A DNA stretch of 44,028 nt from Streptomyces toyocaensis (GTDB lineage Bacteria; Actinomycetota; Actinomycetes; Streptomycetales; Streptomycetaceae), in the NCBI RefSeq assembly GCF_000725125.1, contig NZ_JFCB01000045.1, positions 1 to 44,028 of the forward strand, in the 5' to 3' direction. The translations under genes were made by a program, and so were the position numbers. Below are positions 30,463 to 37,591 of the stretch, one piece after another. Position 1 is the stretch's first letter. Each line of letters opens with the position of its first letter. The notes beneath the pieces are model-generated. The model had not been told where the DNA came from and did no database searches. It worked only from the letters and a program-made list of their open reading frames with translations.

Positions 30463-31170
30463 ATGCCGGCCAGTCCTCCCACCCCCCTCGAACCCGATCC
30501 GGCGTCGCCGGCGAGGCGCAGACTGCGCGCCATAATGACGGCGGTCTTCTGGAGCGGGGCCGGCCTGGTGCTGGCCGCGACGCTGATGGGCGGCGGCGAG
30601 GATCCCCCCGACGACGCACACGCCCCCCGCACGTCCCCCGCCGTCTCCGCGGCGCCGTCCGGCTCCACCGACCCGGCCGCGGGTGAGCCCGCTCCCCGCG
30701 CGTCGGCCGACAGGTATCTGCCGCGGTCCGAGCCGACCCGGCTGCTCATCCCCGGCATCGGCGTCGACGCGCCGTTCACCGACCTCGCCATCGGCGCCAA
30801 GGGGCAGCTCGAGCCGCCTCCGGCCCACGACACCAACCTGGTCGGCTGGTACGCCAAGGGTGCCTCTCCGGGAGAACGCGGTACGGCCATCATCGCCGGC
30901 CACGTGGACACGAAGACGTCTCCGGCCGTGTTCGCGCGGCTCAGCGAACTGGAGAAGGGGGACCGCTTCCGGGTGCTGCGCGCCGACGGCAGCAAGGCCA
31001 CGTTCGTGGTGGACGAGACGGAGTCCTTCGACAAGGACGACTTCCCCGACGAGCGTGTGTACGCCGACGCGCCGGACGCGCAGGTCCGGCTCATCACCTG
31101 CGCCGGCGACTACGACCGCGCCGCAAAGGACTACACGGAGAACCTGGTGGTCTTCGCCCACCTCGTCTGA
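30463..31170 (+). CDS. Class F sortase
   Basis: 235 aa from ATG at 30463 with GAGGTGG eight bases upstream. A single N-terminal anchor helix (IMTAVFWSGAGLVLAATLMG) is followed by a Pro/Ala/Ser-rich linker. The sortase barrel has PTRLLIPGIGVDAPFTDLAI, GWYAKGASPGERGTAIIAGH with His147, VFARLSELEKGDRFRVLRAD, and VRLITCAGDYDRAAKDYTEN with Cys213 in the TC motif. The catalytic Arg is less clear: Arg219 is the nearest candidate and the usual region before the last strand lacks one. The enzyme is membrane-bound and faces outward. The preceding repeat protein is its most likely substrate. A perfect terminator follows at 31184-31214. Confidence 0.9.
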   Translation: MPASPPTPLEPDPASPARRRLRAIMTAVFWSGAGLVLAATLMGGGEDPPDDAHAPRTSPAVSAAPSGSTDPAAGEPAPRASADRYLPRSEPTRLLIPGIGVDAPFTDLAIGAKGQLEPPPAHDTNLVGWYAKGASPGERGTAIIAGHVDTKTSPAVFARLSELEKGDRFRVLRADGSKATFVVDETESFDKDDFPDERVYADAPDAQVRLITCAGDYDRAAKDYTENLVVFAHLV

Positions 31171-31183
31171 GCCCGCGGGAGTG

Positions 31184-31214
31184 GCTGCCCGGAAGGGGGG
31201 GCCTTCCGGGCAGC
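31184..31214 (+). terminator. Terminator after the class F sortase gene
   Basis: GCTGCCCGGAAGG (31184-31196) pairs perfectly with CCTTCCGGGCAGC (31202-31214), a 13-bp stem with a 5-base G loop, 13 bases after the sortase stop. It also lies 6 bases beyond the end of the minus-strand CBM2 remnant. Confidence 0.8.
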
Positions 31215-31220
31215 GGCCCC

Positions 31221-31491
31221 TCAGGCCGCGGAACAGTCCGCGCCGTTGAGGCCGAACGCCGTGGGGCTGGAGGGCGCGCCGGACCGCGTGCCGGTGAAGC
31301 CGAGCGTCGCCGCGCCGGACGCGGGGATCGACGCCGTGCAGGAGGCGGAGGTGACCGTGTCCTCGGCACCGCTCCGGGCCGGGGTTCCGCCCCACATGGG
31401 GGTGATCCGCCGGCCGGAGGGGGAACGCCCGGCGCAGCGTCCATCCGTCGACCGCCGGACCGCCGGTGTTGCGCACGGTCGGCTGGAGGGC
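31221..31491 (-). pseudogene. Frameshifted C-terminal fragment of a family 2 cellulose-binding module
   Basis: On the minus strand one frame gives TVRNTGGPAVDGWTLRRAFP. The next frame continues PSGRRITPMWGGTPARSGAE, then VTSASCTASIPASGAATLGF and SGAPSSPTAFGLNGADCSA before the stop at 31221. Together they form the last 80 or so residues of a CBM2 (NTGxxxxxGWxLxWxFPxGQxIxxxWG...GFxGxxxGxxxxPxxFxLNGxxC). The break is a five-G run at 31419-31423, where one base fewer would restore the frame. The catalytic domain, linker, signal peptide and start are absent, with an SDR gene lying immediately upstream. It is the tail of a lost secreted glycosidase. Confidence 0.8.
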
Positions 31492-31543
31492 GCTGAGGAG
31501 TCGGGCGCGCCGGCCACTGCGGGCGAACACCCCCGCCCCTCGG

Positions 31544-32479
31544 TCAGGAGGTGGCCGGAAACACGAACCGCACGTCGGTGAGGTGTTCCGACAGTTCCCA
31601 CAGGCGGCGGCCGGTCCGGGGATCGGCCGCCGCGGTGGACAACTGCACCTGCGTCGGACCGCCGCGCAGCTCGGCGAAGCCGTCGGGTCCGATGAACTCG
31701 CCGCCCGCCACGTCCGGCGCGGTGGCCGCGTACAACTGGGGCAGTGCGCCCTGCTCCGGGGGCTGGGCGAGCGGGGCGAGGATGCGGCCGAACAGCACCT
31801 TCACCAGGCCGACCGGTGCGCTTGTCTGGAGGTTGGTGGACGTGTAGCCGGGGTGGGCGAGCACGCTGCGCACCGAGCTGCCGGCAGCGGTCAGCCTCCG
31901 GTGGAGTTCCCGTCCGAAGACGGCGTTGGCGAACTTCGACTGGTTGTAGAACCCCATGGGCGAGTAGGCACGCTCGCCGGAAAGGTCGTCGAAGTGGAGG
32001 TGCCCCAGCCGGTGGTTGGCCGAACTCACCGTGACCACGCGGGGGTCGTTGCCGTCGGTCAGCAGGTCGAGCAACAGACCCGTGAGCGCGAAGTGGCCGA
32101 GGTGGTTGCAGGCGAGCTGCAACTCGTGGCCCTGCGCGCTCAGTGAGCGGGGCGGCGCCATCACACCGGCGTTGTTGACCAGCACGTCCAGCCGCGGATG
32201 GTCGGCGCGCAGCCGATCGGCGAACGCGTGGACCGAATCGAGGTCGGCCAGGTCGAGACGGCGCACCTCGAGGTCGGCGCCGGGCTGCTCAGCGGTGATC
32301 TCTGCGGCGGCCCGGTGGCCCTTCGCCTCGTCCCGGACCGCGAGGATCACGTGCCCGCCCTTGCGGGCGAGTGCCCGGGTGGTCGCCAGGCCGAGGCCGC
32401 TGTTGGCCCCGGTGACGACACACACCCGCTCGGCCTGGTCCGGGATCTGATCGGCGGTCCAGCGCAGCTTCTTCGTCAT
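31544..32479 (-). CDS. SDR family oxidoreductase (retinol dehydrogenase/protochlorophyllide reductase-like)
   Basis: 311 aa from ATG at 32479, a leaderless start at the predicted transcription start; longer readings cross the divergent promoter. The motifs are AERVCVVTGANSGLGLATTR (TGxxxGLG), LVNNAGVMAPP, CNHLGHFALTGLLLDLL, VVTVSSANHRLG, and the YNQSKFANAVFGREL active site (Tyr-x3-Lys), then LAHPGYTSTNLQ. It belongs to the long SDR group that includes retinol dehydrogenase-like enzymes. It is divergent from a TetR regulator that probably represses it. Confidence 0.92.
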   Translation of the reverse strand: MTKKLRWTADQIPDQAERVCVVTGANSGLGLATTRALARKGGHVILAVRDEAKGHRAAAEITAEQPGADLEVRRLDLADLDSVHAFADRLRADHPRLDVLVNNAGVMAPPRSLSAQGHELQLACNHLGHFALTGLLLDLLTDGNDPRVVTVSSANHRLGHLHFDDLSGERAYSPMGFYNQSKFANAVFGRELHRRLTAAGSSVRSVLAHPGYTSTNLQTSAPVGLVKVLFGRILAPLAQPPEQGALPQLYAATAPDVAGGEFIGPDGFAELRGGPTQVQLSTAAADPRTGRRLWELSEHLTDVRFVFPATS

Positions 32480-32486
32480 GCGGCAC

Positions 32487-32531
32487 ACACTGCCGCGCAT
32501 GGCACTTGGTGTCAACAAGTCACCGAGCGCC
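32487..32531. promoter_or_regulatory. Divergent SDR/TetR promoter region with imperfect dyad
   Basis: The minus strand has TTGACA (32515-32510), 17 bases, then CAGTGT (32492-32487), initiating at the SDR ATG. An inverted repeat GGCACTTGGTG (32501-32511) and CACCGAGCGCC (32521-32531), 9 of 11 pairs matching, covers the -35. A nested ACTTG/CAAGT dyad is also present. On the plus strand TATGAT (32548-32553) lies 7 bases before the TetR GTG. The dyad is the natural operator candidate for TetR control of both genes. Confidence 0.6.
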
Positions 32532-32559
32532 ATGGATGGCATGGCGGTATGATCAGCTG

Positions 32560-33168
32560 GTGAGTTCCCGTCCTGAAGTGACCATGGCCCAGCGCAAACG
32601 CCGGCTCGTCTCCGACGAGCTGAGTGAAGCGGCGCTGCAGCTACTGGCATCGAAGGGGTTCGACGCGGTCACCATCGACGAGATCGCGACCACCGCCGGC
32701 GTGTCCAAGCGCACGTTCTTCCGGTACTTCGCTTCCAAGGAGGACGTGGTCGTCCAGTTCCTGGCCGACATGGGCGTCGGCGTGCGCGCCGAGCTGGCGG
32801 CTCGCCCCCTCGGGGAACAGCCTTCCGTGGCACTGCGGCACGCTGTCCGGGTCCCCATGGCCGCCTGTGCCGGCCATTCCGACAAGGCACTGCGCGTGGT
32901 TCAGTTGATTCTGCGCACCCCCGCCCTGCGCGCACGCTTCCTGGAGCGCCAGGACCAGTGGCGCGACGACCTGGCAGCAGAAGTGGCGCAGCGACTGGGG
33001 CTCGACCCCGGGACCGATCTGTACCCGCGGCTGGCCGCCGGGATGGCGCTCACCGCCTTCGACACCGTGCTGCAGCGGTGGAGCGACAGCGATGGTGCCG
33101 AGGACCCCGCCGACCTGACCGACCGGGCCTTCGCCACCATCGCTCCGGCGTTGGACGCCGTTGAGTGA
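32560..33168 (+). CDS. TetR family transcriptional regulator
   Basis: 202 aa from GTG at 32560, just downstream of a TATGAT -10 and probably leaderless; ATG at 32584 is the alternative. The HTH is RRLVSDELSEAALQLLASKG, then VTIDEIATTAGVSKRTFFRY followed by FASKEDVV, the typical TetR recognition helix. The C-terminal domain (PSVALRHAVRVPMAACAGHS through PRLAAGMALTAFDTVLQRWS) resembles the TetR_C_17/MftR-like ligand domain. It is divergent from the SDR gene with a dyad between, so local repression is likely. Confidence 0.9.
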   Translation: MSSRPEVTMAQRKRRLVSDELSEAALQLLASKGFDAVTIDEIATTAGVSKRTFFRYFASKEDVVVQFLADMGVGVRAELAARPLGEQPSVALRHAVRVPMAACAGHSDKALRVVQLILRTPALRARFLERQDQWRDDLAAEVAQRLGLDPGTDLYPRLAAGMALTAFDTVLQRWSDSDGAEDPADLTDRAFATIAPALDAVE

Positions 33169-33435
33169 GCCGCTCGCAGCCGTCGGGAGAGGGTGCCGGT
33201 GACGGCTCGCGTCGGCCGCTCGGGCGGCGGCGGCCCGGCGTGCGCGCTCTCCCCCGGCACCTCAGGATTCCGACGGTGCACGGGTGGGAGTGACGGCACC
33301 CCGCCGGTGCCGGGCTGCGCCACCCCCGGCCGGCACCCACGCGGGGGACCGCCTCCGCGCCGAGGGGCGTGAACACGCCCTGAACCCGGCGCCGATGACG
33401 AAGGAAGCGTCGGCCCCGAGGGGCCGTGGGGCGGC

Positions 33436-34095
33436 TCAGCGCCGGCGGAGCCCGCGCGCGTACGACGCGGGAAGACGGGCCGACGCCACGGCCAACGCCG
33501 TCGCGGCACTGGCGATGCCGAGCACCGCCCCGGCGGCCACGTCGCCCGGGTAGTGCACACCCGTATGGATACGCGAGTAGCCCACCGCTCCCGCCAACGC
33601 CCCCAAGGGCACCGACGCCGCGGGCAGCACCGTTCCCACCGCCGTGGCGAACGCGACCGCCGACGCGGTGTGCCCGGAAGGGAACGACGCCGACGTGGGC
33701 ATCGGCACGTGGCGGTCCACGGTCACTCGCGCCGCCTCCCGGTCCGGCCGGTCCCTGCGCACCAGGCGCTTGCCCAGCAGGTTGGCCGAAGCCGACGCCA
33801 CGGCGATCGCTCCCACCCCGGCGAGCGCCGCCCGGCGCGGCCGTGAGCCGGCCAGGGTGAGCGCTCCCGCGATGGTGAACGAGATCTTGGAGTGGTCGGC
33901 CGCGTGGGAGAGACGGCGCAGTGCCCGGTCGAGGGTCGGCGTCGGGGTGGCGGCGACCGCGGCGTACAGGGCGCCGTCCACGGCCCTGAGGTCGCCGAGT
34001 ACCGCGGAGGCGACCCTGCGCAGTCCGTCGGCGGGCGGTACGGGCCTGGTGAGCGGACGGGTGACGTCCTGGTCGGTGGTGGGCGGCTCGCTCAT
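33436..34095 (-). CDS. PAP2 superfamily phosphatase
   Basis: 219 aa from ATG at 34095 with GGGAGAGA upstream. All three phosphatase motifs are present: KRLVRRDRP (Kx6RP, 109-117), SFPSGHTAS (PSGH, 139-142) and SRIHTGVHYPGD (SRx5Hx3D, 174-185). Several hydrophobic segments (FTIAGALTLAG, VGAIAVASASANLLG, VAFATAVGTVLPAASVPLGA, GAVLGIASAATALAVA) make it an integral membrane protein. It dephosphorylates a lipid phosphate or isoprenyl diphosphate at the membrane. It lies downstream of copA on the same strand, about 112 bases apart, and may or may not share its transcript. Confidence 0.92.
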   Translation of the reverse strand: MSEPPTTDQDVTRPLTRPVPPADGLRRVASAVLGDLRAVDGALYAAVAATPTPTLDRALRRLSHAADHSKISFTIAGALTLAGSRPRRAALAGVGAIAVASASANLLGKRLVRRDRPDREAARVTVDRHVPMPTSASFPSGHTASAVAFATAVGTVLPAASVPLGALAGAVGYSRIHTGVHYPGDVAAGAVLGIASAATALAVASARLPASYARGLRRR

Positions 34096-34207
34096 CTGTC
34101 TCTCCCGCGGTGGCGTCCTTCGGTGGCGTACCCGCACCATGGGGCGGGAATCACCCAGTGCCCACGGTACGCATGATCCATCCGGGGAGCCCGCCCGCCC
34201 CGGCGGT

Positions 34208-36460
34208 TCAGGCGGCCCGGAACGTGCGCAGGCGCAGCGAGTTGCCGACCACGAAGACCGACGAGAACGCCATGGCCGCCCCCGCGATCATCGGGTTCAG
34301 CAGGCCGGCAGCCGCGAGCGGCAGTGCGGCGACGTTGTAGGCGAACGCCCAGAACAGGTTGGACCGGATGGTGCCGAGGGTGCGGCGGGCGAGGCGGATG
34401 GCGTCCGCCGCGGCCCGCAGGTCCCCCCGGACCAGCGTCAGGTCGCCGGCCTCGATGGCCGCGTCCGTTCCGGTGCCCATGGCCAGACCGAGGTCCGCCT
34501 GCGCGAGCGCGGCCGCGTCGTTGACCCCGTCGCCGACCATCGCGACCGAACGGCCCTCGGACTGGAGCCGCTTGACGACGTCCACCTTGTCCTGCGGCAG
34601 CACCTCGGCGATGACGTCCTCCGGTGCGATACCGACCTCCCGGGCGACCGAGCGGGCCACCGCCTCGTTGTCGCCGGTCAGCAGGACCGGCCGCAGACCG
34701 AGCGCGCGCAGCCGGCGGACGGCCTCGGGGCTGGTCTCCTTCACGGCGTCGGCGATCTCCAGTACCGCGCGCGCCTCACCGTCCCAGGCGACCAGGACGG
34801 CGGTGTGTCCCGCCTCTTCCACCGTGTCCCTGGCCCGGGCCAGGTCCCCGGGGAGGACCAGGGACCACTCCCGCAGGAGCCCGTCGCGGCCGGCGAGGAC
34901 CGCGTGGCCGTCGACGACGCCCTGGACACCGAGCCCGGGGACGTTCGCGAAGTCCTCCGGTGTGGGCAGCGGCCCGCCCAGCCTCTCCCGCGCGCCGTCG
35001 GTGACCGCCCGCGCGATGGGGTGCTCGGAGGAGTGTTCCAACGCGCCCGCGAGCCGGAGTACGTCCTTCTCGTCGGTGCCGTCCGCGGTGTGTACGGACA
35101 GCAGGGTCATCCGGCCGGTGGTCACGGTGCCGGTCTTGTCGAGGACCACGGTGTCGACGCGGCGGGTGGACTCCAGGACTTCGGGGCCCTTGATGAGGAT
35201 GCCGAGCTGGGCGCCGCGCCCGGTGCCGACCATCAGGGCGGTGGGGGTGGCCAGGCCGAGGGCGCACGGGCAGGCGATGATCAGGACGGCCACGGCGGCG
35301 GTGAACGCGGCCGTCAGTCCGGCGCCGTTGCCGAGCCAGAAGCCCAGGGTGCCCAGGGCCAGGGCGATGACGACGGGCACGAAGACGGCGGAGATCCGGT
35401 CCGCGAGCCGCTGCGCGGCGGCCTTTCCGTTCTGCGCGTCCTCCACCAGCTTGGCCATCCGGGCCAGTTGGGTGTCCGCGCCGACCCGTGTGGCCGTCAC
35501 GACGAGACGCCCGCCGACGTTGAGGGTGGCTCCGGTGACCGGGTCCCCTGCGGCGACCTCCACCGGCACCGACTCGCCGGTGAGCATCGAGGCGTCCACC
35601 GCGGAGGAGCCCTCGGCGACGGTTCCGTCGGTCGCGATCTTCTCGCCGGGGCGCACCAGGAAGCGGTCGCCGACCCTCAGTTCGGCGACGGGAACCGTCT
35701 TCTCGGGTCCGTCGGCGGGCAGCACGGTGACGTCCTTCGCGCCCAGCTCCAGCAGGGCCCGGAGCGCCGCTCCGGCCTTCCGCTTGGCGCGTGCCTCGAA
35801 GTAGCGGCCGGCGAGGATGAAGGCGGTCACCCCGGCGGCGGCCTCCAGGTAGATGTTCCCGGCGCCGTCGCCGCGGGCGATGGTCAGTTCGAAGGGGTGG
35901 GTCATACCGGGCGTGCCGGCCGTGCCGAGGAAGAGGGCCCACAGGGACCACAGGAACGCGGCCGAGGTGCCCACCGAGATGAGCGTGTCCATGGTGGCGG
36001 CACCGTGCCGCGCGTTGGTGAACGCCGCCCGGTGGAAGGGCCACGCCGCGTACGTCACGACGGGCGCCGCCAGGGTGAGGGACAGCCACTGCCAGTACTC
36101 GAACTGCAGCGCCGGGACCATCGCCATCGCCACGACGGGCACCGCCAGGGCCACCGCCGTGATCAACCGCTGTCTGAGGGGCCGGAGCAGGTCGGGTTCG
36201 TCGTCCTCCCGGGCCGGCTCGTCCGGCGGGGTCGGCTCCTGGGCCGTGTAGCCGGTGGCCTCGACGGTGGTGATCAGATCACGGACGGTCACGTCTCCGC
36301 CGTAGCTGACCCGCGCCTTCTCGGTGGCGTAGTTGACGGTGGCGGTGACCCCTTCCATCCGGTTGAGCTTCTTCTCGATGCGGGCGGCGCAGGAGGCGCA
36401 GGTCATCCCGCCGATCGCGAGTTCCACCTCGGCATCGGTACCTGCCGTACGGACGGTCAT
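34208..36460 (-). CDS. copA: Copper-translocating P1B-type ATPase
   Basis: 750 aa from ATG at 36460 with AGGAG upstream. One N-terminal heavy-metal-associated domain has GGMTCASCAARIEKKL (Cys21/Cys24). Eight membrane helices follow, including the CPC ion site at 397-399 (IIACPCALGLATPTAL). The actuator has DASMLTGESVP, the phosphorylation site is VVLDKTGTVTTG (Asp441), and the family HP motif is SSEHPIARAV, with VLLTGDNEAVA and VAMVGDGVNDAAAL. CPC with NxxxxLPLAAAG and MxxSS near the last helices fits Cu(I) export. Its promoter holds a CsoR-type site, so copper induction is expected. Confidence 0.95.
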   Translation of the reverse strand: MTVRTAGTDAEVELAIGGMTCASCAARIEKKLNRMEGVTATVNYATEKARVSYGGDVTVRDLITTVEATGYTAQEPTPPDEPAREDDEPDLLRPLRQRLITAVALAVPVVAMAMVPALQFEYWQWLSLTLAAPVVTYAAWPFHRAAFTNARHGAATMDTLISVGTSAAFLWSLWALFLGTAGTPGMTHPFELTIARGDGAGNIYLEAAAGVTAFILAGRYFEARAKRKAGAALRALLELGAKDVTVLPADGPEKTVPVAELRVGDRFLVRPGEKIATDGTVAEGSSAVDASMLTGESVPVEVAAGDPVTGATLNVGGRLVVTATRVGADTQLARMAKLVEDAQNGKAAAQRLADRISAVFVPVVIALALGTLGFWLGNGAGLTAAFTAAVAVLIIACPCALGLATPTALMVGTGRGAQLGILIKGPEVLESTRRVDTVVLDKTGTVTTGRMTLLSVHTADGTDEKDVLRLAGALEHSSEHPIARAVTDGARERLGGPLPTPEDFANVPGLGVQGVVDGHAVLAGRDGLLREWSLVLPGDLARARDTVEEAGHTAVLVAWDGEARAVLEIADAVKETSPEAVRRLRALGLRPVLLTGDNEAVARSVAREVGIAPEDVIAEVLPQDKVDVVKRLQSEGRSVAMVGDGVNDAAALAQADLGLAMGTGTDAAIEAGDLTLVRGDLRAAADAIRLARRTLGTIRSNLFWAFAYNVAALPLAAAGLLNPMIAGAAMAFSSVFVVGNSLRLRTFRAA

Positions 36461-36511
36461 GCTGCACTCCTGGGGCTGATACGGGGCGGGGGTACCCGCC
36501 GTGGATCTCCA

Positions 36512-36540
36512 TGTATACCCCCCATGGGTATCTGAGGCAA
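36512..36540 (-). promoter_or_regulatory. copA promoter with CsoR-type operator in the spacer
   Basis: On the minus strand TTGCCT (36540-36535), 17 bases, then TATACA (36517-36512). The spacer and adjoining bases hold ATACCC-N5-GGGTAT (36515-36531), which matches the TACCC-N5-GGGTA pattern of CsoR binding sites known from Streptomyces. Repressor binding would block RNA polymerase directly. Confidence 0.75.
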
Positions 36541-36553
36541 GGGGTGAAACGGC

Positions 36554-36581
36554 TTGACTTGGTACCCCCTAGGGGTATGGT
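36554..36581 (+). promoter_or_regulatory. Second CsoR-type operator in the divergent plus-strand promoter
   Basis: TTGACT (36554-36559), 16 bases, then TATGGT (36576-36581). Between them TACCCCCTAGGGGTA (36563-36577) is a perfect 6-3-6 palindrome and again TACCC-N5-GGGTA. It lies 60-85 bases upstream of the secreted His-rich protein gene. Confidence 0.75.
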
Positions 36582-36640
36582 GAGCAGTATCGATCGGCTC
36601 GGCGTGAGCCGCGGACCCTGTTTGTCGAGGAGAGACGGTC

Positions 36641-37588
36641 ATGAACACCGGACTGAAGATCACGGCGTTCGCCGCCGCCCTGGCCGCCACCTTCGGCACG
36701 GCCTACGGCGTCGGCGAGGTACTCGACCCGGTCGTCGCGGACCGTGCCCCGGCACATGACGAGCAGCACGAACCCTCCGCACCGGCGGCGACGGGGGGCG
36801 GCGGACACGAGACCGCTCCGGCCGGCGGGCTGCAGATCGCCGAGGGCGGTTACACCCTCGACCTGGAGACTCCGCGCGTCACCGCCGGGGACCGTGCCGA
36901 CCTGCGCTTCACCGTCCGGGACGACCAGGGGCGCGCCGTGACCGAGTACCGCCGCGAGCACGACAAGGAACTCCACCTCATCGTCGCCTCACGCGATCTG
37001 CTCACCTACCGCCATCTCCACCCCGCCCGCGCGGCCGACGGCACCTGGAGCACCCCCGTCGACCTGCCCCGGGCCGGCGGATACCGGGTTTTCGCCGACT
37101 TCACGCCGGCGGAGCGGGGCGCGGAGAACCTCACCCTGGGCGCGGACCTCGCCGCCTCCGGTTCCTACCGGCCGCAGGAACTGCCCCCGGCCCGTGCCAC
37201 GGCACGCGTCGACGGCTACGAGGTCGAGCTGACCGGCTCGCTGCGGCCCGGCCGGTCGAGTGATCTGCGGCTCAGCGTCTCGCGTGACGGCAAACCCGTC
37301 ACCGACCTCCAGCCCTACCTCGGCGCCTACGGCCACCTCGTCGCCCTGCGCTCCGGAGACCTCGCCTACCTGCACGTCCACCCCCACGGCGAACCCGGCG
37401 ACGGCACGACCGAGCCCGGCCCGGAGGTCTCCTTCGCGGCGACCGCCCCCACCGGCGGCAGCTACCGGCTGTTCCTCGACTTCAAGCACGACGGCGTCGT
37501 CCGCACCGCGGCCTTCACCGTGCACACCGGAGAGGCCGGGGCACCCCCGAGCGGCACCCCGGAACACTCCGACGGCCACGGACACTGA
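36641..37588 (+). CDS. Secreted or anchored His-rich protein, copper-regulated
   Basis: 315 aa from ATG at 36641 with GAGGAGA upstream. An N-terminal hydrophobic segment (MNTGLKITAFAAALAATFGT, then AYGVG) acts as signal peptide or anchor. A His/Glu-rich linker (HDEQHEPSAP, GGGGHETAPA) follows. Two similar beta-sandwich-like halves contain KELHLIVASRDLLTYRHLHP and YGHLVALRSGDLAYLHVHPH, each with a dense histidine cluster, and the tail ends HSDGHGH. The exact family is not certain to me; it resembles proteins annotated as secreted or heavy-metal-binding in actinobacteria. The CsoR-type promoter shared with copA points to extracytoplasmic copper binding. Confidence 0.8.
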   Translation: MNTGLKITAFAAALAATFGTAYGVGEVLDPVVADRAPAHDEQHEPSAPAATGGGGHETAPAGGLQIAEGGYTLDLETPRVTAGDRADLRFTVRDDQGRAVTEYRREHDKELHLIVASRDLLTYRHLHPARAADGTWSTPVDLPRAGGYRVFADFTPAERGAENLTLGADLAASGSYRPQELPPARATARVDGYEVELTGSLRPGRSSDLRLSVSRDGKPVTDLQPYLGAYGHLVALRSGDLAYLHVHPHGEPGDGTTEPGPEVSFAATAPTGGSYRLFLDFKHDGVVRTAAFTVHTGEAGAPPSGTPEHSDGHGH

Positions 37589-37591
37589 GCC

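Noticed and set aside
33169..33435. A possible small gene between TetR and PAP2 genes
   Set aside because: Frames here are short, Arg/Pro-rich and lack ribosome binding sites; nothing protein-like is seen.
33644..36535. A 963-codon plus-strand open frame antisense to copA
   Set aside because: It is the complement of a confirmed P-type ATPase; its Gly/Arg/Asp/Gln-rich residues match no fold, and long antisense frames are expected at this GC content.
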